Assembly (NCBI RefSeq): GCF_013403925.1
Contig: NZ_JABFDJ010000010.1
Location: forward strand, 1 to 64,000
DNA from: Winogradskyella wichelsiae
GTDB taxonomy: Bacteria; Bacteroidota; Bacteroidia; Flavobacteriales; Flavobacteriaceae
DNA length: 64,000 bases
Direction of reading: 5' to 3'
In this document: in pieces, positions 26,799 to 36,982 of the stretch
Layout of the letters: each line of letters opens with the position of its first letter
How positions within the stretch are numbered: position 1 is the stretch's first letter
The notes under the pieces: generated by a model
Told to the model about the DNA's origin: nothing
The model's database searches: none
The model's input: only the letters and a program-made list of their open reading frames with translations
Translations under genes and position numbers: made by a program

Positions 26799-27380
26799 AT
26801 GAAAAGTATAGCCGTTTTTTGTGGAAGTAGTGAAGGTAACGATCCTGAAATCTTAAATGAAGCCTACCAATTAGGAGAAACTTTAGCGCATAAAAATATT
26901 ACTTTAGTTTATGGTGCTGCTAAAATTGGCCTTATGGGAAAAGTAGCAGATGGCGTTTTAAAGCATAATGGAAATGTTATCGGAATTATTCCAAACTTCC
27001 TAAAAACAAAAGAAATTGTACATACAAAACTCTCTGAATTAATTGTTACGGATAATATGCACGACCGTAAAGTGATTATGTATGAAAAGAGTGAAGGTTT
27101 TATTATAATTCCTGGAGGTTTTGGAACCATGGAAGAGTTTTTTGAAATCACCACTTGGGGACAACTCGGGTTACACACCAAACCTATCGGTATTTTAAAT
27201 ACCAATGGTTATTACGACGCTTTAATTGAGCAAAGTAAAATGATGGTAAAGCGTGGTTTCTTATCTCAAGAAAATTTAGAAGCCGTTGTTGTAGATAGCA
27301 CTATTGAAGGTTTATTAGAAAAAATGAATAATTACAAACCATTGCCAGCACCAAAATGGTTAAATAAGGAAGGGCTTTAA
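26799..27380 (+). CDS. LOG-family nucleotide phosphoribohydrolase
   Basis: The start at 26799 (MKSIAVFCGSSEG), one base after prmC, gives 193 residues; an ATG at 26760 lies inside prmC. The family motif PGGFGTMEEFFE and the DNMHDRKVIMYEKSEGFI segment are present. LOG-family enzymes cleave cytokinin riboside 5'-monophosphates or AMP/other nucleotides to free base and ribose-5-phosphate. In a non-plant-associated bacterium this is probably nucleotide turnover; the cytokinin name should be treated with caution. Confidence 0.92.
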   Translation: MKSIAVFCGSSEGNDPEILNEAYQLGETLAHKNITLVYGAAKIGLMGKVADGVLKHNGNVIGIIPNFLKTKEIVHTKLSELIVTDNMHDRKVIMYEKSEGFIIIPGGFGTMEEFFEITTWGQLGLHTKPIGILNTNGYYDALIEQSKMMVKRGFLSQENLEAVVVDSTIEGLLEKMNNYKPLPAPKWLNKEGL

Positions 27381-27434
27381 ATTCTGGCGTAAGCAGAAAT
27401 TAACCTTTTTAATATTAATAGCACACATCCCTAA

Positions 27435-29432
<1,998 letters not shown>

Positions 29433-29500
29433 ATTCTTACAATAAATTATTAGTTTATTCGTTAAGATGTATTTTTATATCGCTAAGATGTTTTTTTTAT

Positions 29501-29508
29501 TATATTTG
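29501..29508 (+). promoter_or_regulatory. -10 element of the membrane-protein gene at 29532
   Basis: TATATTTG, an exact TAnnTTTG match, ends 23 bases before the ATG. No good TTG at the expected spacing was found. Confidence 0.6.
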
Positions 29509-29531
29509 CTTCATTAATAAGGGATTAATTA

Positions 29532-30278
29532 ATGTTAGTGAAAAAAATTTTAAAGGTAATGCTATTGCTATTAGCGTTGTTCTTTATTTTATTTCAAACT
29601 TTATCTTTTGAAATAGAAGGGGCTCTGTTGGGGGCAATATTATTAGTATTGCTTACATTTTTGTATGTTGGCTGGACAGAGCACGTGTCTAAGTTGTTTT
29701 TGTTATTTCTAGTTTTCTTCACAATAGGGCAAGTAGTTAGTGTCGTTTCTTGGTATATCCCAGAAGTTGGACTCGATAAAGTTGATGGTGTTTATTTTGG
29801 TATAAATGTTCTTTATATAATCGCTTATCTGTTTCTTATTATAAAAATAATAAGTAACATGAATTTAAGAAAGGTTTTTAGTAAGCTAACTTTTCCAATA
29901 ATAATATTAGTTATATTAGATATTTTTTGTGTAACATTAATATCTAATACGACTGAATATGTATTTAATGTTTATGAATATACACTAGAGTTTACATATA
30001 ATGGAATCGTGATGGCTTTATTATCTTTTGCTTTAATCAATTATATGTATCGCAATACCAGCAAGTCAATGCTCTTTTTGATTGGCTCTATTTTTATAGT
30101 GTTTTCTGAAATTATACAATTAGTTTATTACTACATTTTAAAAGATGAAAACTTAGGATTTGTATACTCCTTGTTTTTTGTTGTTGCTTTTATATTTTTC
30201 TATATTCAATCTCAACACAAACTAAGCGATCCTTTAGATGAATATACTGATAATGCTTTTAAGCGTATAGATTCTTAG
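29532..30278 (+). CDS. polytopic membrane protein, unknown
   Basis: This 248-residue protein has about eight hydrophobic helices and a short charged C-terminus (SDPLDEYTDNAFKRIDS). The helical layout, with acidic or aromatic residues at helix ends and a FVYSLFFVVAFIFFYIQSQ final helix, is reminiscent of YhhN/TMEM86 lysoplasmalogenase-like proteins. I do not see their conserved residues clearly, so no function is assigned. It has its own -10 element and stands alone, convergent with the split nucleotidase genes. Confidence 0.75.
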   Translation: MLVKKILKVMLLLLALFFILFQTLSFEIEGALLGAILLVLLTFLYVGWTEHVSKLFLLFLVFFTIGQVVSVVSWYIPEVGLDKVDGVYFGINVLYIIAYLFLIIKIISNMNLRKVFSKLTFPIIILVILDIFCVTLISNTTEYVFNVYEYTLEFTYNGIVMALLSFALINYMYRNTSKSMLFLIGSIFIVFSEIIQLVYYYILKDENLGFVYSLFFVVAFIFFYIQSQHKLSDPLDEYTDNAFKRIDS

Positions 30279-30303
30279 TTTTGTGTATTAAATAGAGTTG
30301 CGA

Positions 30304-31218
30304 TTATACTATTATAGAAGCTCCGTCCGCTGATACTTTTTTACCCGGTTCAAAATAAAAATCTACTTTACCTAGGTATAATCCAAAGCAACCAACCTGA
30401 TTAACAAGGACATTTTTTCCAATACTATTTGTTTCTATTGTAGGTTTAGGTAAAAAAGTATGTGTGTGTCCACCTATAATAAGATCAATGTCTTTTGTGG
30501 CTCTTGCTAATGTAATATCACTAACTTTATCTGAGTTGTTTTTGTATTCATAACCTAAGTGAGATAAGCAGATCACTAAATCACAAGACTCTTCTTCTTT
30601 TAAAACACGAGACATATCTTGTGCTTTTCCAATAGGGTCGTGGTAAACAGTTTCTTTATACATGTCTTTTCCTACCAATCCTTCTAGCTTAATTCCTAAG
30701 CCAAAGATCCCTATTTTAATACCATCTTTAATGATAATTTTATAAGGTTTAACATGTGTATCCATTACAGTGTTCGAAAAATCATAATTTGCAGATACAA
30801 ATTCGAAATCAGCATGAGGAATTTGAGCATATAAACCATCTATACCATTATCAAAATCATGATTTCCAATTGTGGCAACGTCATATTTCAACATGCTCAT
30901 TAATTTAAATTCTAATTCGCCACCATAATAATTAAAATAAGGTGTTCCTTGAAAAATATCACCAGCATCTAATAAAAGCGTATTGGGGTTTTCTTTTCTT
31001 ATGGATTCAACTAAAGTAGCACGTCTTGCTACACCTCCTTTATTTGCATTTCTTCCATCTTCTGGCCCAAAAGGGTCAATATGGCTATGCACATCATTAG
31101 TATGTAGAATGGTAATTTTCTTAGTTTTAGAAGGACTAAAAGATTGTAAGCTTAGACCTCCAACACTTGCTAAAACTGTTGCAGCACTTGATTTTTGTAT
31201 AAAATCTCTTCTTTTCAT
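30304..31218 (-). CDS. metallophosphatase, N-terminal half of a split 5'-nucleotidase
   Basis: This 304-residue protein is exported by a Tat-type signal (KRRDFIQKSSAATVLASVGG). The calcineurin-like metal motifs are complete: ILHTNDVHSH, LLLDAGDIFQGTP, ATIGNHDFDNG, CLSHLGYE and IIGGHTHTF. In UshA-type enzymes this catalytic domain is fused to a C-terminal substrate-binding domain; here it ends after the metal domain. The missing domain is encoded by the gene just upstream (31222-31980), whose stop is 3 bases away. Together they likely hydrolyse nucleotides in the periplasm. Confidence 0.92.
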   Translation of the reverse strand: MKRRDFIQKSSAATVLASVGGLSLQSFSPSKTKKITILHTNDVHSHIDPFGPEDGRNANKGGVARRATLVESIRKENPNTLLLDAGDIFQGTPYFNYYGGELEFKLMSMLKYDVATIGNHDFDNGIDGLYAQIPHADFEFVSANYDFSNTVMDTHVKPYKIIIKDGIKIGIFGLGIKLEGLVGKDMYKETVYHDPIGKAQDMSRVLKEEESCDLVICLSHLGYEYKNNSDKVSDITLARATKDIDLIIGGHTHTFLPKPTIETNSIGKNVLVNQVGCFGLYLGKVDFYFEPGKKVSADGASIIV

Positions 31219-31221
31219 AAT

Positions 31222-31980
31222 TTAATCTTCTAATTTTATAAAACGTTCATCTTTTTTAGGATTTATGGTGTCTCTTTTTTTAAAATTATCTATAAGAATA
31301 TTCCTTATTTTATAATCCAAGACATACAATCCTTCATTTGGTTGAAAGAACGTCATTCCATCACCACCATCATACAAATAGTCGTTAGTTGCAACATAAT
31401 AGGTTTTATCAACATCTATAGGTTCTCCATTAATTGTTGCAGAACTAATTGCTGAATCTTTATCTAAAATTAATTGTACTTGATGAGATAAAGGATGGGC
31501 ACGTTTTGCTTTAGAAAGATACTCCATCATTAAATTAACCTGTGTACCTTTTAGTGTCGCTACAACAATAGAGTTTTCAAACGGCATAACTTGAAACGCT
31601 GTTCTCGTAGTAATGTTTCCTTTCGAAATTATAGAGCGAATACCACCATGGTTAAGCAATACAAAATCAATATTTTTTTGAGTTCGTTTATTAAAAATAC
31701 TATTACCTTCACTATATACAGCATCAGCCATTAAATTACCTATAGCTGTATTTAATTGTCCATCAGATTTCGAATAAGTTTCTGGCGCATAAGATATAAT
31801 ACTGTCCATATCTTTATTGAGATGCAACCTGTAAGGTTTTATAAAGTCATCAATAGCCTGATTGGTTTCTAGAGAATCATTAATAACGATTCGTTTCCCC
31901 TCAATTTTAGAGATTTCAGATGATGCACAAGAAAAAATGAGCAACAATAAACAGAGTTTTAAAATATGTTTAATAGTCAT
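31222..31980 (-). CDS. 5'-nucleotidase C-terminal domain lipoprotein
   Basis: This 252-residue lipoprotein (lipobox Cys18, LIFSCAS) carries only the substrate-binding domain of the UshA family: GNLMADAVY, LLNHGGIRSIISKGNIT, VMPFENSIVVATLKGTQV and YYVATNDYLYDGGDGMTFF. It has no metal motifs, so it must work with the metallophosphatase encoded immediately downstream. The lipid anchor would hold the complex at the membrane while the catalytic half is Tat-exported. Confidence 0.9.
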   Translation of the reverse strand: MTIKHILKLCLLLLIFSCASSEISKIEGKRIVINDSLETNQAIDDFIKPYRLHLNKDMDSIISYAPETYSKSDGQLNTAIGNLMADAVYSEGNSIFNKRTQKNIDFVLLNHGGIRSIISKGNITTRTAFQVMPFENSIVVATLKGTQVNLMMEYLSKAKRAHPLSHQVQLILDKDSAISSATINGEPIDVDKTYYVATNDYLYDGGDGMTFFQPNEGLYVLDYKIRNILIDNFKKRDTINPKKDERFIKLED

Positions 31981-32025
31981 TGAATAACTTATAAAAGTTT
32001 ATAATAAAATTATGAGTGCTTTTAT

Positions 32026-32033
32026 TAAATTTG
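32026..32033 (+). promoter_or_regulatory. -10 element of the DUF6913-dapA promoter
   Basis: TAAATTTG is an exact TAnnTTTG match ending 18 bases before the ATG at 32052. Confidence 0.6.
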
Positions 32034-32051
32034 CACAAAGGCTAAAGGTAA

Positions 32052-32570
32052 ATGATTTTAAAAGCATTTAAAGAAAAATCTAATCGAAAATATGTTAACA
32101 ATTTATTGGCTACGCGTCAATCTAATGTTAATGATGATAAAATTAAAACTGTAGCCGTACTACTAAATACAAGTGAATTTCATGAATTTGAGGTTTTTAG
32201 AGTTTATTTTAAGGAACTAGGATTAACCTCGCCAAAGCATGAAATTGCAGCTTTTACTTTAGACGATAAATTAGAACATAACAAATGGAACACACATTTT
32301 AGCCCCAAAGATTTTGGATGGAAGGGATCTATTAAAAGTGTGGAATTAAAGGATTTTATTAATGAACCCTTTGATTTGTTAATTTGCTTTTTTAAAAATC
32401 CTGTCTTACAGCTCAATGTAGTAACAGCGGCATCGAAAGCAAATTTTAAAGTAGGAATATCTCGAGAAGATGAACGTTTATACGATTTAATAATAGACGT
32501 TGACTTAAAGGATATTAATATTTTTAAGCAAGAATTAAAAAAGTACTTAAATATTTTAAATAAATTATAA
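32052..32570 (+). CDS. DUF6913 family protein
   Basis: This 172-residue soluble protein begins MILKAFKEKSNRKYVNNLLATRQ. It contains VAVLLNTSEFHEFEVFRVYFKELGL, FDLLICFFKNPVLQLNVVTAASKANFKVGIS and a final DLIIDVDLKDINIFKQELKKYLNIL. This matches the small family I know as DUF6913, encoded just before dapA in flavobacteria. Function is unknown; the fixed position suggests a link to lysine/DAP synthesis or simple co-regulation. Its last base is the first base of dapA (TAATG), so translation is coupled. Confidence 0.8.
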   Translation: MILKAFKEKSNRKYVNNLLATRQSNVNDDKIKTVAVLLNTSEFHEFEVFRVYFKELGLTSPKHEIAAFTLDDKLEHNKWNTHFSPKDFGWKGSIKSVELKDFINEPFDLLICFFKNPVLQLNVVTAASKANFKVGISREDERLYDLIIDVDLKDINIFKQELKKYLNILNKL

Positions 32571-33454
32571 TGACCAAATTTATAGGAACAGGTGTAGCAC
32601 TAATTACACCTTTTAATGCAGATTTAAGCATAGATTTTGATGCATTAGAGCGTCTATTAGAGTATAATATTGCCAATGGAACAGATTACTTTGTAATAAG
32701 TGGTACAACAGGCGAAAGTGTGACAGTAACTCCTGACGAGAAGAAAGAGCTAATAACTTTTATTTCTAAAATAAATAACGGAAGATTGCCTCTAGTTTTA
32801 GGTATAGGGGGAAATAACACATTAAGTGTAATAGAAGAAATTAAAGCCACAGATTTTACAGTAATAGATGGAATCTTGTCTGTTACACCTTATTATAGCA
32901 AACCAACGCAAGAAGGAATTTACCAGCATTTTAAAGCCATTTCAGAAGTATCACCTAAGCCTATTATTTTATATAACGTTCCGGGTAGAACAGCTTCAAA
33001 TATGTCTCCAGAAACAACTCTAAGATTAGCAAAAGACTTTGAGAATATTGTAGCAGTAAAAGAAGCGGGTAATAACGTGCATCAATATTTAGAATTATTA
33101 AGATCTAAGCCTAAAGATTTTTTAATCTTATCTGGTGATGATGATTTAGCCTTGGGTGTAGCGCTCGCTGGTGGATCTGGTGTCATTTCAGTAATAGGGC
33201 AAGCTCTGCCTAAAGAGTTTTCTGAAATGATTAGATTAGGTATTGCACGAAAAGCTAAAGAGGCTTATGATATTCATTTTAAGCTAATGCCAATAACAGC
33301 TCTTATTTTTTCTGAAAATAATCCAGCAGGAATTAAAGGAGTCTTAAGTGCGTTAAAAATATCGAAGCCAAATGTGCGTTTACCACTTGTTGAAGCAACT
33401 GATACACTAAAATTAAATATAGAATCAGCACTAAAAACTCTAGGAAAAAGTTAA
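32570..33454 (+). CDS. dapA: 4-hydroxy-tetrahydrodipicolinate synthase
   Basis: DapA condenses pyruvate with aspartate semialdehyde, the committed step to DAP and lysine. The 294 residues show GTTGES (45-50) for substrate binding, Tyr135 in LYNVPGRT and the Schiff-base Lys164 in AVKEAGNN. The barrel closes with GSGVISVIGQALPKE. The length is normal. It is co-transcribed with the DUF6913 gene and is followed after 108 bases by bamD with its own promoter. The pathway partner dapF is at 14199. Confidence 0.97.
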   Translation: MTKFIGTGVALITPFNADLSIDFDALERLLEYNIANGTDYFVISGTTGESVTVTPDEKKELITFISKINNGRLPLVLGIGGNNTLSVIEEIKATDFTVIDGILSVTPYYSKPTQEGIYQHFKAISEVSPKPIILYNVPGRTASNMSPETTLRLAKDFENIVAVKEAGNNVHQYLELLRSKPKDFLILSGDDDLALGVALAGGSGVISVIGQALPKEFSEMIRLGIARKAKEAYDIHFKLMPITALIFSENNPAGIKGVLSALKISKPNVRLPLVEATDTLKLNIESALKTLGKS

Positions 33455-33537
33455 ACTTTATATAAATTGATTTTAAGCCTATTTGCAAAACTTACTTTAG
33501 CGAATAATAATTTTTTTTTAAATCCGTTAATAATGTT

Positions 33538-33545
33538 TACTTTTG
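33538..33545 (+). promoter_or_regulatory. -10 element of the bamD operon promoter
   Basis: TACTTTTG is an exact TAnnTTTG match ending 17 bases before the bamD ATG, the same distance as at dapF. It excludes the upstream in-frame TTG at 33467. Confidence 0.65.
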
Positions 33546-33562
33546 CACACTGTTTAATATTT

Positions 33563-34375
33563 ATGAAAAGAGGAATTTACATATTATTAGTTAGCATTTT
33601 ATTTATTTCTTGTAGTGATTTTCAGAAAACATTGAAATCTGAAGATACAGCTGCAAAATTTGAAATGGCTAATGAGCTATACGATGCTGGAAAGTGGAAT
33701 AAATCTTACAAACTGTTAGATCAAATTCTTCAACAATATAGAGGAAAACCACAAGCTGAAAAATTGACATTTATGCATGCTATGTGCTCTTATCAGTTAA
33801 AGGACTATTACATTGCTAGTTTTCATTTTGATAAGTTTACAGATATATATCCTCAGAGTGAAAAAGAAGGGCAAGCCGCTTTTTTAGCAGCTAAAGGCTA
33901 TTATTTTAACTCCCCAGTTTATTCAAAAGATCAGAAAGAAACTATTGAAGCTATAGAAAAGTTACAATTGTTTGTCAATGGACATCCAAATTCTGAATAT
34001 CTTAGTGAGGCTAACGAATTAGTTAAAGAATTAGATTTTAAGCTAGAGAAAAAAGCATTTGAAATAGGAAAACAGTATAACAAAATAGGTGGTTACACAG
34101 GAGATTATAATGCTTCAATTAAATCATTTAATAATTTTTTACTAGAATTTCCTGGTGCTTCATTAAGTAGCGAGGCTTACTATTATAGATTTGATTCTGC
34201 ATACAATTTAGCTGTTTTAAGCGTTGACTATTTGAAAGAACAACGTCTTAAAGACGCTATGGGATATTATAATTCCTTAAAGAAAACGTTTCCTAATTCA
34301 GAACATATGGAAGCAGCTTCTTTAATGAATGAAGAGTTACAACAACAATTAAATACGTTTACTACTAAAAGTTAG
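33563..34375 (+). CDS. bamD: outer-membrane protein assembly factor BamD
   Basis: BamD is the essential lipoprotein of the BAM complex that folds beta-barrel proteins into the outer membrane. The start at 33563 gives 270 residues with a lipobox at Cys17 (ILFISCSDF). TPR-like helices follow: KFEMANELYDAGKWNKSYKLLDQIL, HAMCSYQLKDYYIASFHFDKFTDIYP and YNASIKSFNNFLLEFPGASLSSEAYYY. The longer frame upstream to 33467 lies over the promoter. It leads bamD-rpoZ-coaBC-porD-recN, an order that recurs in flavobacteria. Confidence 0.95.
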   Translation: MKRGIYILLVSILFISCSDFQKTLKSEDTAAKFEMANELYDAGKWNKSYKLLDQILQQYRGKPQAEKLTFMHAMCSYQLKDYYIASFHFDKFTDIYPQSEKEGQAAFLAAKGYYFNSPVYSKDQKETIEAIEKLQLFVNGHPNSEYLSEANELVKELDFKLEKKAFEIGKQYNKIGGYTGDYNASIKSFNNFLLEFPGASLSSEAYYYRFDSAYNLAVLSVDYLKEQRLKDAMGYYNSLKKTFPNSEHMEAASLMNEELQQQLNTFTTKS

Positions 34376-34384
34376 ACATTATAA

Positions 34385-34714
34385 ATGATGGATTTAAAAA
34401 AGACCGATGCACCAGTAAGTACAATTACTTACGACAGAAACGAAATTGATGCTCCAACAGATAACATCTATGAAGCTATTTCTGTAATTGCTAGACGTGC
34501 AGAACAGATTAATACAGACATTAGACGTGAGTTAATTGACAAACTTGAAGAGTTTGCTACTTATAATGATAGTCTTGAAGAAATTTTTGAAAACAAAGAA
34601 CAAATTGAAGTTTCTAAGTTTTACGAAAAATTACCAAAACCACACGCATTAGCGGTTAAAGAGTGGCTTGATAATAAAATTTATCATAGAAATACTGAGG
34701 ATCCTCAGCCATAA
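34385..34714 (+). CDS. rpoZ: DNA-directed RNA polymerase omega subunit
   Basis: Omega helps assemble the beta' subunit. The 109-residue Bacteroidota form is recognised by DAPTDNIYEAISVIARRAEQINTDIRRELIDKLEEFA, where the NIYEAISVIARRA helix matches the omega signature. The following ENKEQIEVSKFYEKLPKPHALAVKEW tail is lineage-specific. Two successive ATG codons (34385 and 34388) are possible starts. It sits 9 bases after bamD and 14 before coaBC. Confidence 0.93.
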   Translation: MMDLKKTDAPVSTITYDRNEIDAPTDNIYEAISVIARRAEQINTDIRRELIDKLEEFATYNDSLEEIFENKEQIEVSKFYEKLPKPHALAVKEWLDNKIYHRNTEDPQP

Positions 34715-34728
34715 AATACCAACCTTAG

Positions 34729-35949
34729 ATGTCTATTCTAAAGGACAAGAATATTTTATTAGGCATTACCGCCGGTATTGCCGCATATAAATCTGCTAAC
34801 TTAGTCAGATTATTCATTAAAGCGGGCGCTAACGTTAAAGTCGTTATGACGCCTGCTTCTAAAGAATTCGTAACTCCACTTACCCTTTCTACATTATCTA
34901 AAAATCCAGTATATTCTACTTTTGTAGGAGAATCTGATGAAGAAAAAGATAATGAGGTTTGGAACAATCACGTAGATCTAGGTCTTTGGGCCGATATTTT
35001 TATTATAGCACCAGCTACAGCTAACACTATGGCTAAAATGGCAAATGGTGTTTGCGATAATATACTTTTAGCAACTTACCTTTCTGCTAAATGCCCCGTT
35101 TATTTTGCTCCAGCAATGGATTTAGACATGTATAAACATGAATCTACCAAAAAGTCATTCGAAAAATTAAGCTCTTACGGAAATAAAATGATTCCTGCAG
35201 GCACGGGCGAATTAGCGAGTGGTTTAGTAGGTGAAGGGCGTATGGCAGAGCCAGAAGCTATTTTTAGTTTTATTGAAAAAGATATTTTAGATCAATTACC
35301 ATTAAGAGGGAAACGCATTTTAATCACAGCAGGACCAACTTATGAGGCTATTGACCCCGTTAGATTTATTGGTAATCACTCTAGTGGTAAAATGGGTTTT
35401 GAAATTGCTAGAGCAGCAGCAAATTTAGGAGCAGAAGTTATTTTAGTTTCAGGACCAACTCACGAAACTATATTAAGTAATTTCGTTTCTGTACAAAATG
35501 TTATAAGTGCAGACGATATGTATAAAGAAGTACATAAACATTTTAATACTTCAGATATTGCTATTCTATCTGCTGCAGTTGCAGATTATAGGCCTAAGAA
35601 TGTTGCCAATCAGAAAATAAAAAAGAAGGATCCAACGTTTACTATTGAGTTAGAAAAAACGAAGGATATTTTAAAGTCTCTTGGTGAGATTAAGGAAGAC
35701 CAATTTTTAGTCGGTTTTGCACTTGAGACCAATAATGAATTAGAACACGCTAAAGGAAAATTGAAATCTAAAAATTTAGATCTCATTGTTCTTAACTCTT
35801 TACAAGATAAAGGTGCTGGTTTTGGAGTATCAACAAATAAAGTTACATTTATAACTTCAGCTAACGTTGTTATTGAAAATGAATTAAAATCAAAAACAGA
35901 TGTTGCTAAAGATTTAATGGACCTTATATTAAAACAAACACATGCGTAA
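34729..35949 (+). CDS. coaBC: bifunctional phosphopantothenoylcysteine decarboxylase/ligase
   Basis: CoaBC couples 4'-phosphopantothenate to cysteine and decarboxylates the product on the way to coenzyme A. The 406-residue fusion has the flavin CoaC domain (LLGITAGIAAYKSANLVR; active-site His in NNHVDLGLWAD; ATANTMAKMANGVCDNIL). The CoaB domain follows from about 190 (ILITAGPTYEAIDPVRFIGNHSSGKMGFEIARAA; FLVGFALET; NKVTFI). The usual CoaC residues Asn of PAMN and Cys of ACG are Asp (APAMDLDMY) and Ser (ELASGLVGEGRM) here. I believe this is common in Bacteroidota. It overlaps porD by 8 bases. Confidence 0.96.
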   Translation: MSILKDKNILLGITAGIAAYKSANLVRLFIKAGANVKVVMTPASKEFVTPLTLSTLSKNPVYSTFVGESDEEKDNEVWNNHVDLGLWADIFIIAPATANTMAKMANGVCDNILLATYLSAKCPVYFAPAMDLDMYKHESTKKSFEKLSSYGNKMIPAGTGELASGLVGEGRMAEPEAIFSFIEKDILDQLPLRGKRILITAGPTYEAIDPVRFIGNHSSGKMGFEIARAAANLGAEVILVSGPTHETILSNFVSVQNVISADDMYKEVHKHFNTSDIAILSAAVADYRPKNVANQKIKKKDPTFTIELEKTKDILKSLGEIKEDQFLVGFALETNNELEHAKGKLKSKNLDLIVLNSLQDKGAGFGVSTNKVTFITSANVVIENELKSKTDVAKDLMDLILKQTHA

Positions 35950-36829
35950 CCTCTATTTTTTAGTAGCTTTTTTATTTACTGCTGTAATATCTGCTCAAGA
36001 ACTTAATTGTACAGTAAGTGTTATAGCACAACAAACAGGTAATGAGAATAACGTAATCTATAAGACATTAGGAACTCAGCTAACTGAATTTGTGAATAAT
36101 ACAAAGTGGACAAAAAAATCATTTGGTCAGCAAGAACGTATTAATTGTAGTATGGTAATTAACGTTACCGAACAAAATAATAATTTATTTTCAGCGACGC
36201 TTCAGGTATCTTCTTCTAGACCTGTTTTTAACTCTAGTTATAGTACACCTGTATATAATTATAATGACAAAAGTTTTAATTTTGAATATGTAGCATTTCA
36301 AAATTTAGTTTATAATGAGAGTCAATTCGAATCTAATTTAATATCTGCATTGTCATTTCATGTGTACATGATTTTAGGTATGGATGGTGATACTTTTGAA
36401 CTTAACGGAGGAGATGAATACTTTAGTCAGGCACAAACAATAGCAAATTATTCTCAACAACTAACAGGACAAGGATGGAAATTAGAAGACGGTTTACAAT
36501 CTAAATTTTCGTTAATTACAAATCTAATGTCTCCAACTTATAAAGCAATCCGATCTACAATGTATAAATATCATATAGAAGGGTTAGACCTTATGAGTGA
36601 GGATCCAAAGGATAGTAAAATGCAAATTATTACTGCATTAAATGATTTGCAAAAAACGCACAATGTAAGACCAAACTCTTATTTAATGCGCGTGTTTTTT
36701 GATGCAAAGGCAGATGAAATTACAGATATATTATCTGGTGGGCCAAGCGTTAATGTCAGAGATGCTATAGATCTATTAGGTAAAGTAGCACCAATGCATT
36801 CTCAGAAATGGAGAAATATTAAATACTAA
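35942..36829 (+). CDS. porD: DUF4835 / PorD-like exported protein
   Basis: The protein has 295 residues with a signal peptide (about 1-18, AVISAQELNC). Conserved parts are the early LNCTVSVIAQQTGNENNVIYKTL, KSFNFEYVAFQNLVYNESQFESNLISALSFHVYMILGMDGDTFELNGGDEYF and a late NVRDAIDLLGKVAPMHSQKWRNIKY. This is DUF4835, which I recall being annotated as the type IX secretion protein PorD; the symbol rests on that recollection. It is periplasmic or outer-membrane associated. It overlaps coaBC by 8 bases and precedes recN. Confidence 0.8.
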   Translation: MRNLYFLVAFLFTAVISAQELNCTVSVIAQQTGNENNVIYKTLGTQLTEFVNNTKWTKKSFGQQERINCSMVINVTEQNNNLFSATLQVSSSRPVFNSSYSTPVYNYNDKSFNFEYVAFQNLVYNESQFESNLISALSFHVYMILGMDGDTFELNGGDEYFSQAQTIANYSQQLTGQGWKLEDGLQSKFSLITNLMSPTYKAIRSTMYKYHIEGLDLMSEDPKDSKMQIITALNDLQKTHNVRPNSYLMRVFFDAKADEITDILSGGPSVNVRDAIDLLGKVAPMHSQKWRNIKY

Positions 36830-36982
36830 TTTATAATCTTTCTCGAATTCAGCTATCTTTTCTTGAAATCCCGAAGGCAAAAAAAGTTTTATCTAACGTA
36901 TTAAAACTTTCAAAATTTAAAGTTTTTTTTCATTTTACTAACTCGTAAAATCTTAATTTTACACTAATAAAATTATATAAGA

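Noticed and set aside
33467..33562. N-terminal extension of BamD from a TTG
   Set aside because: The extension runs over the bamD -10 element, and the lipoprotein signal peptide begins at 33563.
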